A stretch of 64,000 nt of DNA from Pseudoduganella rivuli (GCF_009674485.1 NZ_WKJJ01000006.1:62001-126000); one strand, 5' to 3'; shown: positions 42,001 to 50,692, counted from the first letter of the stretch. The notes: generated by a model from the sequence alone, not told the origin. Made by a program: numbers and translations.

Positions 42001-44270
42001 TTCGCCAGCACCCAGCCCGAGTTGTCGTTGACCGTCCCCTCTTCCACGAACACATAGGCGCCGGCCGACAGCTTCGTGCCGTCGTTGGCGTTCTGCGAAC
42101 GCTGCCAGGAGCCGGCCGCGGCGTCATAGATGCCATTCAGCGCCCCGGTAGTCTGGTCTTTCACCAGCACGCGGTCGCCGGCCACCAGCGTCACGCCGTC
42201 AATCGTCAGCAGGCCGGCCAGCGTGACAAGGTTCCCCGTCGTGGCGACGCGCACCGACGGCTTGATGTCCAGCCCCGTGATGAAGTTGTCGACCTGGGTC
42301 TTGGTGTAGACATCGGTGATGCCGGACTGCGCCAGCGTGGTCGGTTTGTTTTGCAGCGTGTTCCAGTCACCGACTGGCGCCACCTCGGTCACGCCGGTCA
42401 CGCGGCCCTGCGCATCCACCGCCACAGAGGGAATCAGTGTCGCTGAACCATAGGTACGAGCGCTCACACCGGTATTGTTCAACGCCAGCGTATTACCGCT
42501 CTTTTGCAGCCCCGTACCGGCCGTCACCTGGCCCAGCCCGTTGAATTGCGTGAATGCCAGCGCCGTCGTGTTCAGGGTGATGGGGCCATTGGTCGCCAGC
42601 ACCCAGCCGGAATTGTCGTTGACCGCTCCCTCCTCGACGAACACGTACATGCCCGGTGTCACCTTGGCGCTGTTATCCGCATCGCCGGCCCGGTTCCAGC
42701 TGCCAAGCGTGTTGGCGATGTAGATGCCGTTCTGTACGGCGGACACCTGGTCTTTCACCAGCACACGGTCGCCGGTGGCCACGTTCACGCCATCGACGGT
42801 TTTCGAGCCGGTCAACGCGCCCAGGTCGGCCGTGGTCGCCAGGCGCACGGATGCCTTCATATCCAGTCCGGACACCAGGTTTTCAACTTCCGTCTTGGTG
42901 TATGCATCGAGGATGCCATAGCCGCCAAGCGAATTCGGTTTGCCGGTCAAGTTGGTGAACGCATGCAAATGGCTGTCGTCCAGCACACTGACCGGCAATG
43001 TCACGTTGGCGTTGCCATCGAAATCAACGAAACCGGTGGCGTCGCCGGACAGGGTGATGGTGCGCGACGTCTGCAAGCGCGTCGCCGTATCGACGTTGCC
43101 GGACAACTGGCCGCTGGTGGAAATCGTCACCGCATTGCCCGCGTCATCGAACGACAGCGCCACGTTCGCGCCAGCCTTGATGTTGAGCCGCTCATTGGTT
43201 GCCACCGTCATCTTTTGCATGGTGCCGTCGCCGATCGCCAGCGTATGCGTATGGCTGGCCGGCGCCGCATCGCGGTTGGTGATGCTGCTCCAGTCCGGCG
43301 TGATGGTTACCGGTGTCACACTGGTCAACTGTCCCTGCGCATTGACCGTGACGCGCGCCACCTGCGTGGCCGAGCCATAGGCGCCGGCCGCCACCGTCGT
43401 ATCGGCCAGCGCCATCACATTGCCGCTCTTTTGCAGCCCGGTGCCGGCGCTCACCTGTCCCAACCCGTTGAACTGGACGAAGCTCAGCGCCGTCGTGCCG
43501 ACATTGATGGCGCCGTTGGTTGCCAGCACCCAGCCGGAGTTGTCGTTCACAACGCCTTCTTCGACAAACACATACATGCCCGGCGAAACCTTGGCGCCCG
43601 TGTTCGCATCGTCGGTACGGGCCCAGGCGCCGGCCTCCTTGACCACGTATATGCCGTTCTGCTCGGCCAAACCCTGGTCTTTCACCAGCACCCGGTTGCC
43701 TTCAACCAGCGCCACACCGTCCACAGTGCGCGGGCCGGACAACGTCACCGCCGCGGTCGTGGCCGCGCGCACCGACGCCTTCATGTCCAGCCCCGTCACC
43801 AGGTTGTCGATTTCCGACTTGGTGTAGGCATCCTGGATGCCATAGCCGCCCAGCGAATTGGGTTTGCCGGTCAGGTTGCCGAACGCATGCGTATGGCTGT
43901 CATTGGCCACCGTCACGGGAATGGTGACATTGGCGCTGCCGTCAAAGGACACCGAACCGCTGGCCGCGCCCGACAGCGACACGGTGCGCGCGGTTTTCAG
44001 CTTGTCGGCGGTGGCCGCGTTGCCCGTCACATTGGCCGGCAGCGCGGCATTCGCATCGAGCTTGAGCACCTTGCCCGCCTGCGCGGTGGTGACGGTATCG
44101 GTAATCACGCCATCGACCAGCTGTTTCGCGGCCGTCGCAATGGCGGTGGCCTGGAAGACGTCGCCATCGATGGCCGCGACGGCATCCCGCACGCGGGCCA
44201 CGTCAAAGCCCAGGGCATTATCCGCATGCGGCAGCGGATAACCCTGATGGGAAGTTTTTTGATCGATCAT
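39060..44270 (-). CDS. Giant tail fibre / receptor-binding protein
   Basis: 1736 residues. Residues 1-140 are a fibre head. Then come three copies of a module of about 145 residues (about 143-285, 451-594, 648-791), each with GLDMKASVR--TT, DGV-L--GDRVLVKDQ---NGIY, FVEEG-VNDNSGWVLA-NG and QFNGLGQV-AGTGLQKSGN. Two copies of a module of about 111 residues follow (about 798-1019) with VPVVTIDATGRVTALTST and SKPTTL-GYGITDAQPAS. Residues about 1290-1736 are a Ser/Thr/Asn/Val-rich domain with propeller-like repeats and visibly lower G+C. Shape and position suggest the trimeric fibre that picks the target cell. Only a weak ribosome site. Confidence 0.87.
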   Translation of the reverse strand: MIDQKTSHQGYPLPHADNALGFDVARVRDAVAAIDGDVFQATAIATAAKQLVDGVITDTVTTAQAGKVLKLDANAALPANVTGNAATADKLKTARTVSLSGAASGSVSFDGSANVTIPVTVANDSHTHAFGNLTGKPNSLGGYGIQDAYTKSEIDNLVTGLDMKASVRAATTAAVTLSGPRTVDGVALVEGNRVLVKDQGLAEQNGIYVVKEAGAWARTDDANTGAKVSPGMYVFVEEGVVNDNSGWVLATNGAINVGTTALSFVQFNGLGQVSAGTGLQKSGNVMALADTTVAAGAYGSATQVARVTVNAQGQLTSVTPVTITPDWSSITNRDAAPASHTHTLAIGDGTMQKMTVATNERLNIKAGANVALSFDDAGNAVTISTSGQLSGNVDTATRLQTSRTITLSGDATGFVDFDGNANVTLPVSVLDDSHLHAFTNLTGKPNSLGGYGILDAYTKTEVENLVSGLDMKASVRLATTADLGALTGSKTVDGVNVATGDRVLVKDQVSAVQNGIYIANTLGSWNRAGDADNSAKVTPGMYVFVEEGAVNDNSGWVLATNGPITLNTTALAFTQFNGLGQVTAGTGLQKSGNTLALNNTGVSARTYGSATLIPSVAVDAQGRVTGVTEVAPVGDWNTLQNKPTTLAQSGITDVYTKTQVDNFITGLDIKPSVRVATTGNLVTLAGLLTIDGVTLVAGDRVLVKDQTTGALNGIYDAAAGSWQRSQNANDGTKLSAGAYVFVEEGTVNDNSGWVLANNGAISVGTTALTFVQFNGLGQVTAGTGLQKSGNTIGLANIVSATGPVGTGTTVPVVTIDATGRVTALTSTPVTPPAWTAVTSKPTTLAGYGITDAQPASTELNAEAGLTGTGLIARTAAGTRAVRSLAQGNGITVTNGDGVLGNPTVALSSIVTATGPIGNGTTVPVVTIDATGRVTALTSTAVTPPAWSAVTSKPTTLSGYGITDAQPASAELNAEAGLSGTGLIARTAAGQRTVRSLVQGTGITVTNGDGVNGNPTVGLANTSVTQGSYGSSTAVAAITVDAQGRLTGATSVAIAPPAWTSITGKPTTVATLGVSDALSTNGGVLTGPIDEAKGADIASAATVNLQAATGNVVDVTGAATISAIALNSGAERTVRFGGAAVLAHSASLVLPGAANITAAAGDFAIFRGYPGNVVRCVVYSRANGTPVVSVSLGAGGVTANASVTLTVDTLGVLTATPVAPMQAVTLPAANTCVKGCGVLSVYNQSNEFQYGVRNAAGVLICVLEPLSSAVFDLQGNATVAGEWGYVVQGAEAGALMSGPVSYPNGHQAAGQVLVMDANTSLMLSSSQNSGSQLAGDVFVTAFSRTSLSFGAPVMVFNNAAGGNPVIKKLSATTALLTWKTWPSYAISACIVTLSGTAVSVGAIATLALGSNESVYTDVQTMVLNSSSVVLVAGVSNSNNGIYSTTAWALNISGSTISIGSGVILVSDAAHQAGLGLSSWLQIDSTRCIAVPVYTVNGYLNVRTMAVSGTNIAVGILYVSHSDAGGATYSGLVQLPGTNKFILNYGINTTTIALVLTVDAGVNVTQGAKRDLGGGAMARIFPYDATRAWVWRPQGTWGAYVSSMVESNGTLTMGTVQELDGNSTPINPTGNGCHILIGIASNTSRCRMNFDGNAFSFTYVTEREPAAFGRTQYGTSYCDTTTSIKKNGKVCSMFPRGHVVNGTTMTQFSQSHAFMTSKGNTRTQGMASPIVSLVEVAQ
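41214..41879 (-). repeat. Two direct fibre modules (B repeats)
   Basis: Adjacent copies at about 41544-41879 and 41214-41546, nearly identical in protein (VPVVTIDATGRVTALTST, LNAEAGL-GTGLIARTAAG). Direct tandem arrangement makes the site prone to slippage or unequal crossing-over. Confidence 0.75.
41898..43844 (-). repeat. Three tandem-type fibre modules (A repeats)
   Basis: Coding repeats at about 43416-43844, 42489-42920 and 41898-42329, similar at DNA and protein level, spaced by unlike linkers. Typical of fibres that grow or shrink by recombination. Confidence 0.75.
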
Positions 44271-44284
44271 GTGTCAGTCCATGG

Positions 44285-45493
44285 TTACAGTACAGTCACG
44301 CGCAGGTTGCGCACGCGCGGCCGCGCCGTCGGGGAACCCGTCAGCACCAGCTTGATGCGCAGCCGCGCTTCCATCACGTCGTTGCTGGCGAACGAAAATT
44401 CATAGAGCTTGTCGTCCAGCGGTTTTGGCGTGCCGGTCAGCGGCATTTCCACCCAGTTGTCGCCAGCGTCCAGCCCCTTGTAGTAAGTCTTGACGGTGGC
44501 GCCGGACGGAATCACCGCGTCGAACACCACCCGCACGTCCGCGCCCAGCGCATCGGCTTCGATCGCGCGGGTCACATAATCGGCGGTGGTGGCCAGGCTG
44601 CCGGCGGCAACGAAGGTGCCCGGATGCAGCACGGCGGAATGGGTGGCCGTGGCAGACACCGCGGCACGCACCTTGACGGAGCCCGTCACCGGCGACGGCA
44701 GCGACACCACCTGGCCGTTGCCGACGCGAACCACGCGGCCGTCGGGGAATTCCAGCTGGTAGTCGCCGGTGGCGCCCTGCATCGGCGCTTCGATCAGGCC
44801 CTGCAGGCGGAATTCCGTCACGTTGGCGACGTTGATCGCGCCCAGGTCGACCAGCCGGTTGTTTTCCGTGTAGCGCTGGCCGACGATGCGGAACGCCAGG
44901 TCGCGGTCCTGGTGCGGCGTCCACGTCGACGCGTTCGACGATGACAGCAGTACGCCCACCTGGTAAGGCTGGCTGGTCACCCATTTCGCGCTGGCCGCGT
45001 CATACTTGCCCAGTTCCGCGATACCGACGGCAGGCGTTGCTTCCTCGCTCAGCACCACGGCCGCGTATTCGACATTGGCGGACAAGTTGATGGGCGACGA
45101 AAATTCAAAACGGTTCCATGCGCCGGCCGTGATGCTTGCGGCCACCAGCACCGCTTCGCCCAGCACGGTCTGCGTCGGCACCCCGAACGCGGTTTCGCGC
45201 AGTTGCACGCGTACCGGCTTGGCGCCCTTGGCGGTGACGAACAGGTCGACCGCCTTCACCTGTTCCGCCTGCAACAGCGAGAAGGTCTGCGCCACCGGGT
45301 CGTAGCGGTTGATGGTGACGGTGGTCAGCCAGCGCACCACCTGGTCGGTGATGCTGGCATCGCCAACGTAGATGGCGCTGCCCCGGTTGCCCTGCGAGCC
45401 GCTGATGACGAACTCCTTGCGGCCGGACGGCACGTTGGCGGGAATGGTGAATTTGCCGGAAATCCGGCCCTGGTTATTTGCGACAAGCGCCAT
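44285..45493 (-). CDS. Tail-associated fibre-network protein, 402 aa
   Basis: Beta-rich protein without signal peptide: MALVANNQGRISGKFTIPANVPSGRKEFVISG, then a YDPVAQTFSL segment and ENNRLVDLGAINVANVTEF. It lies between the DUF4815 gene and the long fibre gene. The layout suggests a structural connector of the fibre network; exact family not named. Confidence 0.75.
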   Translation of the reverse strand: MALVANNQGRISGKFTIPANVPSGRKEFVISGSQGNRGSAIYVGDASITDQVVRWLTTVTINRYDPVAQTFSLLQAEQVKAVDLFVTAKGAKPVRVQLRETAFGVPTQTVLGEAVLVAASITAGAWNRFEFSSPINLSANVEYAAVVLSEEATPAVGIAELGKYDAASAKWVTSQPYQVGVLLSSSNASTWTPHQDRDLAFRIVGQRYTENNRLVDLGAINVANVTEFRLQGLIEAPMQGATGDYQLEFPDGRVVRVGNGQVVSLPSPVTGSVKVRAAVSATATHSAVLHPGTFVAAGSLATTADYVTRAIEADALGADVRVVFDAVIPSGATVKTYYKGLDAGDNWVEMPLTGTPKPLDDKLYEFSFASNDVMEARLRIKLVLTGSPTARPRVRNLRVTVL

Positions 45494-45517
45494 AGTTGCT
45501 CCTGATATCTGTAAAAA

Positions 45518-47467
45518 TCAAACCGAGACCGGCGTCACGGCAATGCCATCGAACGTCAGCGCATTGAGCACTTCGCCCGGCGCCAGGCCGTCAACCTGGA
45601 ACGTCACGTCGATCGGGCGCAGGAATTCCACGGCCCGCGTGGTGCTCGACATCACCTGCATTTCCGTATCGACGCTCACCCGCGTCTGCAGGCCGCCGCC
45701 CACCGTCATGACTTCGGTCGCCGCGCTGGTCCACGTGGTGTTGGTGATGGTGAAGCGGTCCGCCGGCGGATCCAGTTTCACGGTGGCCGGAATCGGGTCA
45801 TACGCCTGGTAAGGGTTGATCTGCATAGCCCCCGTCATCGCGCCCTGCTGCAGCACGGTGGCCGGCGTACCGTTCAGCACCTGCGGCGCGGTAATGTCGG
45901 CGCCCGGACGCAGGAACGCCGCGCTGATCGGCAGCACCAGTTCGCCGCGCACGATGGCAGCGCTTTGCACAATGCCCGCGTCGCGCTGGTTATCGTTAAG
46001 GAACGGATCGACGAACATGCCCTTCTTGGCCGCCGCGTTGCGCGCATTGGCGTCCGACGCCAGGCGCTGTTGCGCGATCATGTCGGTGATGTTGTTCAGG
46101 CGCTCGTTGATTTCTTCAAGGTCTTTCATCGGCACCACGCGCAAGCCATCGTTTTGCAGCGTGCGCTCCGCGGTCCAGGCCTGGCGCACCATGGCCAGCG
46201 GCAGGAACTGGTTCGGCACCGGCGGCGGCACCGGATCGAAGTCGGTCGACGTGCCACGCACCCATTCAAACGTGCCTTCCTGCGTCAGGCACAGGCGGTC
46301 GACGCGGGGCAGCTTGACGTTGTACGACGTCTGCACCAGCGTACCGACCACGGCGCCCGTCACGGTATAGCCGGTTTCATCGACGGCGCCCGGCGTCACC
46401 GACGTGATGTAGCGGTATTTCGCCGTATAGGTCGAACCGATCGACGGCTCGGCGCCGTCCAGGCTCCAGTCGATCTTCTGGCCCGTGAGCTTGTAATCCA
46501 CGCCCTGCACGTAGGTGGTGCCGCCCTGCTTGACTTCGACGATTTCCACGATCGAGCTGTTGGGCAGCGGGTCCTGCGAGCCAAGGAACGAGCCGTGCAC
46601 GATTTCCGCCGTCTTTTCCGCCGTGATGCGCACCTGCGTGATGTTTTGCACCGGCGTGCGGTCGAACGTGATGCGCTGCGCGCCGGTGGTGGTCGACATC
46701 CATGGTTCGGAATCAATGAAGCGGATGTCCGGTGCGGCACTGTAGGGCAGGCGGCGCGCGGCCGGGATATCGACCGGGAAGCCGTTGACACGCGCCGTGC
46801 CGGCATCCGCGCTGTATTGCTGCACGCCGTTCACGTCCGGCAGCATGGTGATGCGCAAGCCGTTGACCACGTAGTCGCCGCCGGTGGAATCGCGGTCATA
46901 GCGGGCAATCGCCTGCGACAGCGAATCGAGCTGGGGCGGCGTGGATTTCGACCGCAGCACGCCCATGTCGGCCGTGTAGACCGGATAGAATTCGCCGACC
47001 TGGCCATCGGCCTGGCCCGCCGCCTGCCAGCCCCAGCTCGTCGCCACTTCCAGGCGACCCGCGCCGGGCTCCTGGTAATTGCGCACTTCGGAAGCGGGGT
47101 CGCGCAGCGCCGGGTCCTGCAATTCCGTCACCACGCGCTCCAGCAGGTAAATACCGATCGACACCGTCTTGTCGACCGGGATCGTGACCTGGCTGGACGC
47201 CACGCCGCGCACGGCGCCGCGCAGGTAGACCGCGCCGGCGCCGCACTTGACGGCGCCGGTGGCCTGGTTCACGTTGACCTGGGCGTCGCGGATGATGTCG
47301 CCATCCTTGAACAGCGCGTCGGCCACGCCCTTCAGGCGCTGCAGCGACGCGCTCTGGATTTCATTGAGTTCCGCCGATTGCAGCACGTAACCGGCGCGGA
47401 ACAGGTGCTTCTCATAATTGCGCGCCGGATCGTGGCGGTCGTAATGGTGTAACAGGTTTTCAGCCAT
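45518..47467 (-). CDS. DUF4815 tail protein
   Basis: 649 residues. The N-terminus ENLLHHYDRHDPARNYEKHLFRAGYVLQSAELNEIQ is the DUF4815 signature, followed by a long beta-rich body and a FVDPFLNDNQRDAG motif near residue 495. DUF4815 proteins occur in contractile-tail phages as baseplate/fibre-network parts. It replaces the P2 gpH/gpG position. The 402-aa protein follows 24 bp downstream. Confidence 0.85.
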   Translation of the reverse strand: MAENLLHHYDRHDPARNYEKHLFRAGYVLQSAELNEIQSASLQRLKGVADALFKDGDIIRDAQVNVNQATGAVKCGAGAVYLRGAVRGVASSQVTIPVDKTVSIGIYLLERVVTELQDPALRDPASEVRNYQEPGAGRLEVATSWGWQAAGQADGQVGEFYPVYTADMGVLRSKSTPPQLDSLSQAIARYDRDSTGGDYVVNGLRITMLPDVNGVQQYSADAGTARVNGFPVDIPAARRLPYSAAPDIRFIDSEPWMSTTTGAQRITFDRTPVQNITQVRITAEKTAEIVHGSFLGSQDPLPNSSIVEIVEVKQGGTTYVQGVDYKLTGQKIDWSLDGAEPSIGSTYTAKYRYITSVTPGAVDETGYTVTGAVVGTLVQTSYNVKLPRVDRLCLTQEGTFEWVRGTSTDFDPVPPPVPNQFLPLAMVRQAWTAERTLQNDGLRVVPMKDLEEINERLNNITDMIAQQRLASDANARNAAAKKGMFVDPFLNDNQRDAGIVQSAAIVRGELVLPISAAFLRPGADITAPQVLNGTPATVLQQGAMTGAMQINPYQAYDPIPATVKLDPPADRFTITNTTWTSAATEVMTVGGGLQTRVSVDTEMQVMSSTTRAVEFLRPIDVTFQVDGLAPGEVLNALTFDGIAVTPVSV

Positions 47468-47476
47468 GGTGTTCCC

Positions 47477-47959
47477 TTAGAAAGTGATGACAAATTCGAA
47501 CGTCTGGCGCACGGCCGCGTTGCGGGTGAACTTGGGCAGGCGCTCCAGCGCCAGCAACTGGCCGCGCTGCGCCAGTTCGGACAGCGTGAAATACTTCTGC
47601 CCAGCCGGCAGGCCCGGTTTGACCACGGTGCCGACAAAGACGCCCACTTCGCGGATGTCCGACGCGGCCGCATCGGCGAAGTCGAAGTTGAAGCGCAGGT
47701 ACAGGTTGTTGGTCGGCTCGTTGCTGATCGAAAAACGTCCGGTCGGGACGATCACTTCGCCGTTCGGGTCCGGCACGCAAAACAGCGATTGCGTCAGTTC
47801 GCGCCGGCCGATTTCGCTTTGCAGCGCGGTGGCCAGCACCGGTTCCGGTTCCGGCGTGGCATCCCAGGCCGGCAAGCCCGCGCCCCACGCCAGGTGCAGC
47901 GGCATGGCCTTGATCGATGCTGCGACGGCCGCGCGGCCGGAGGAAGTCAATATCGCCAT
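47477..47959 (-). CDS. Tail-collar-like phage protein, 160 aa
   Basis: MAILTSSGRAAVAASIKAMPLHLAWGAGLPAWD, then YLRFNFDFADAAASDIREVGVFVGTVV, ending FEFVITF. A recognised small conserved protein of contractile tails located between gpI and DUF4815 genes; likely a baseplate fibre adaptor. AAGGAGA precedes the ATG. Confidence 0.75.
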   Translation of the reverse strand: MAILTSSGRAAVAASIKAMPLHLAWGAGLPAWDATPEPEPVLATALQSEIGRRELTQSLFCVPDPNGEVIVPTGRFSISNEPTNNLYLRFNFDFADAAASDIREVGVFVGTVVKPGLPAGQKYFTLSELAQRGQLLALERLPKFTRNAAVRQTFEFVITF

Positions 47960-47989
47960 ATAAGTTCTCCTTGTATTGAATTAAAAATT

Positions 47990-49219
47990 TCAGCGCTGGC
48001 GCACGCCGCCGCCCCATGGCGTGGCGTCCTGCCAGTCGGTGACGGCATCCTGGTTCCAGGCGCCGCCGCCGGTGTAAGCCCACATTGCGGGCGCGGGGTT
48101 GAAGACCGGGTCGAAGCGCGAGTGCTTGCCACGGACGAATTCCACGCCCGCCTTCGGCTGCAGCGTCGGCTGCTTCGTTTCAATCGCGCCGATCGAGCGC
48201 AGCTCGGTGATGCCGAACGATGCGACGGCGCCGCCGACATCGGAAAACGACATCGACGCGGCAAACAGCGTGCGGATTTCATCGACCGGCCGGCGTTCGA
48301 TGCGGCCGTCATACGCGGACAGCCGGGTCTTGCCGGACAGGGTCATGAAGTCCGGCGGCTGGTGCCAGTAATCGCGTTGGAACACGGCATTGATGGCGCC
48401 GATTTCATCGCTGTCGGACAGCGCGATGTTGGCGCGCCGCACATTGCGCCGCAGCGCGATGGAATCCGGATTGGCCAATGCCCGGCTGTTGCTGACCGTG
48501 ATCAGCTGGCCGGCCTGGATGCGGTGGTTCAGCGCCGGCCGCACGTCGTACGGCGACACCGACAGGCGCGGCTGTTCTTCCACGTACAGCCGGTCCATGC
48601 GGATATCCGAGCGGCCCAGCGCCAGCCTGCGGCCCTTGCCCGCTTCAATGCCGCAGCCACGCACGTCGCCGAACGACAGCTTGACGCCATCCATCCAGAC
48701 GCCGGAATCGTCGGACAGCATGCCCGCATCCATCGCCGCCGGGCCCGACAACGCCATGCGCCGCAAGTCATAGCCGTGGTACAGCCGGTACAGCCGGACG
48801 TGGGCCGGCGCGGATGCCTCCACCAGCCGGCGCACGTCGGCCAGCCGAGACGGCGCCTGCACCGTTCCCGGATCGAGCTGCAGGCGCGCATCGCCATCCT
48901 CCACCGCGGCATCGAGGCCGATCCACGACAGCGCGCGCGTCACCGCCGCCGCGCTGCCCCGTTGCCGCAGCCACGGCAAACCTTGCGCCAGCAGCGCCTG
49001 CGGATCGCTGAAATAGCGGGCGAACGGCGCCAGCCGCCATTCCGCCGCCAGCCATGGCACGAAAGCCGGTGCGGGCTGGTGGCGCACGCCGGCCGGCGCA
49101 TCCGCCAGCCGATCGCACACGGAACGGGATGCCGCATTGGCCAGCGCGGATTCCAGCGGCGTGCGGTTCAGCGGCAGCAGTGCGGCGTTACGGGCCAGGT
49201 CCTGCGCCGCCGCTACCAT
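47990..49219 (-). CDS. Baseplate protein I (gpI) with C-terminal extension
   Basis: 409 residues, about twice P2 gpI (176). The N-terminal 170 residues match gpI: LESALANAASR, PFARYFSDPQALLAQGLPWLRQRGSAAAVTRAL and LVEASAPAHVRLYRLYHGYDLRR. Residues about 180-409 are an added beta-rich domain ending in WAYTGGGAWNQDAVTDWQD, probably a fibre-docking part. Overlaps gpJ by 7 bp. Confidence 0.87.
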   Translation of the reverse strand: MVAAAQDLARNAALLPLNRTPLESALANAASRSVCDRLADAPAGVRHQPAPAFVPWLAAEWRLAPFARYFSDPQALLAQGLPWLRQRGSAAAVTRALSWIGLDAAVEDGDARLQLDPGTVQAPSRLADVRRLVEASAPAHVRLYRLYHGYDLRRMALSGPAAMDAGMLSDDSGVWMDGVKLSFGDVRGCGIEAGKGRRLALGRSDIRMDRLYVEEQPRLSVSPYDVRPALNHRIQAGQLITVSNSRALANPDSIALRRNVRRANIALSDSDEIGAINAVFQRDYWHQPPDFMTLSGKTRLSAYDGRIERRPVDEIRTLFAASMSFSDVGGAVASFGITELRSIGAIETKQPTLQPKAGVEFVRGKHSRFDPVFNPAPAMWAYTGGGAWNQDAVTDWQDATPWGGGVRQR

Positions 49220-50073
49220 GCAATGCCTCCGTCATGGATGACGATGGCGCCCGGCGCCAGGTACTGGTGCGGCAACAGCGCCTGCGCAACATCGTGGCGG
49301 CTGCTCACCAGCTCCACGCTGGCCACGCCATCCACATACAGGCGGCTGGACAACCAGGAGTCCGGCAATTCGCGGCCCAGCTTCGCATGGTCCGCAATCA
49401 GGTCCGGCAGCGCCGCGCGCAGCAACGCCACCAGGTCGGGCGGCGCGCTCGCGTCGCGCTGCACGGTCGCCGTCACGTCAAGTGGCACGGCTTCGGCCAG
49501 CACGATGTCCAGCGGCACGCCCAGCGGCCTGGCGTCGTCGGCCATGAAAGCACGTTGCACGGCCGCCAGCGCCGCATCGCCATCGGCTGCATTACCTGGC
49601 CAGATGGCCAGCGTGACGCGGCCGGGCGGCGCCGGCAACACGGCGGCGTCACGCACCAGCGGCGTGGCCGACAGCGCCGTGTGACGGTATTGTTCGGCCG
49701 TGCCGTTGCCGGCCAGCGCGGCGGCGCGCAATTGCACGCGCAGCCGCAGCCGCTCGTCGCCTTCCTCGGAGACGCCCTGCTGCGCCGGCATGCGCTGCAC
49801 GCCATACAATGCCGCCACGTGGTCGAGGTCCGCGCCGCCGGCAAAGGCCAGCAAGCCGGCCCGCGCCGCGTCATTGATGCGGGCGCGCACCTGCAGTTCG
49901 CGGTACGCGGCCAACTCCAGCAGCTTGACCACCGGGTCCGATTCCAGCGCCGCATTCCAGCCATCGCCCATGGCGGCGCGGAATGCGGACAACATGTCCT
50001 GGTATATCTGCTCGAAATCGAGCGCCTCCACCGCATCGGGCGGCGGCAATTGGGTGAGATCGATAATGCTCAC
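49213..50073 (-). CDS. Baseplate protein J (gpJ)
   Basis: 286 residues. SIIDLTQLPPPDAVEALDFEQIYQDMLSAF and SDPVVKLLELAAYRELQVRARINDAARAGLLAFAGGADLDHVAALYGVQR are the gpJ wedge motif (gp6-like). GTG start overlapping the gpW stop (GTGA), a coupling signal. Confidence 0.92.
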   Translation of the reverse strand: MSIIDLTQLPPPDAVEALDFEQIYQDMLSAFRAAMGDGWNAALESDPVVKLLELAAYRELQVRARINDAARAGLLAFAGGADLDHVAALYGVQRMPAQQGVSEEGDERLRLRVQLRAAALAGNGTAEQYRHTALSATPLVRDAAVLPAPPGRVTLAIWPGNAADGDAALAAVQRAFMADDARPLGVPLDIVLAEAVPLDVTATVQRDASAPPDLVALLRAALPDLIADHAKLGRELPDSWLSSRLYVDGVASVELVSSRHDVAQALLPHQYLAPGAIVIHDGGIAW

Positions 50074-50402
50074 GTGTTCACCTCCATGATCATGGCCGTG
50101 CCCTGGAATTCGCCGCGCAGCCTGAGCGTGACCTTGCCGTCGATGACGGATTCCACGGTGACGGCCTGCAGCGCCAGGCGCGGTTCCCAGCGGCCCAGCG
50201 CGCGCGCCACTTCCGCCTGCACGGCCGACTTCCAGCCCTGCGTCAGCGGCATATCCACCATGCGCGGCAAGTCCGATCCATATTCCGGCCGTTCGCGCCG
50301 GCTGCCCTGCGGCGTGGTGAGGATGTCGCGCACGCTTTGCAGCAAGTGGGCCACGCCGGTCAGCGGCTGTCCCGTGTGCCTGTCCATGCCGACGTACCCC
50401 AT
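50070..50402 (-). CDS. Baseplate protein W (gpW/gp25 family)
   Basis: 110 residues with the family core HLLQSVRDILTTPQGSRRERPEYGSDL and a conserved LGRWEPRL. A gp25-like baseplate wedge part that starts sheath polymerisation. Overlaps gpJ by 4 bp. Confidence 0.93.
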   Translation of the reverse strand: MGYVGMDRHTGQPLTGVAHLLQSVRDILTTPQGSRRERPEYGSDLPRMVDMPLTQGWKSAVQAEVARALGRWEPRLALQAVTVESVIDGKVTLRLRGEFQGTAMIMEVNT

Positions 50403-50404
50403 GG

Positions 50405-50599
50405 TCAGCCCGCCGCGCGCACCACGGGCACGCGCTCGAATTCGGCGTGCTGGTCCAGGTGCGCAATCAGTTCCGGACTGGCGGCCCTGATATGGCCTTG
50501 CAGCACGCGGTGCACGGCGCCGTTCGGCAATACCAGCGTGCGGGATTTGAAGGCGGTGTCGCGGAAGACGACGGGGATTTTGGGTTCGCTTTTAGCCAT
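50405..50599 (-). CDS. Small tail-cluster protein, 64 aa
   Basis: MAKSEPKIPVVFRDTAFKSRTLVLPNGAVHRV: a short beta-rich protein with a central VLQGHIRAASPELIAHLDQH. Found between V and W; recurrent in P2-like tails of this group but not present in P2 itself. Function unknown. Terminator 50628-50651 is just upstream. Confidence 0.7.
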   Translation of the reverse strand: MAKSEPKIPVVFRDTAFKSRTLVLPNGAVHRVLQGHIRAASPELIAHLDQHAEFERVPVVRAAG

Positions 50600-50627
50600 G
50601 CTGGTTCCTTGTCAGATAAATTCAGAT

Positions 50628-50651
50628 AAAAAAAAGCCCGCGCAAGGCGGG
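50628..50651 (-). terminator. Intra-operon terminator after gpV
   Basis: CCCGC / GCGGG 5-bp arms (50637-50641, 50647-50651) with loop GCAAG, followed on the minus strand by eight T. Lies between gpV and the 64-aa gene. Confidence 0.75.
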
Positions 50652-50692
50652 AGTGGGTCGGTACTGCTGCGGCTTACTACTCAGTTACTGCT

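Noticed and set aside
42504..44405. 633-codon plus-strand frame opposite the tail fibre repeats
   Set aside because: Its apparent internal repeats merely mirror the A modules of the fibre gene on the other strand.
45965..47452. 495-codon plus-strand frame opposite the DUF4815 gene
   Set aside because: His/Arg-rich antisense shadow; the minus-strand protein has a recognisable family and fits the tail operon.
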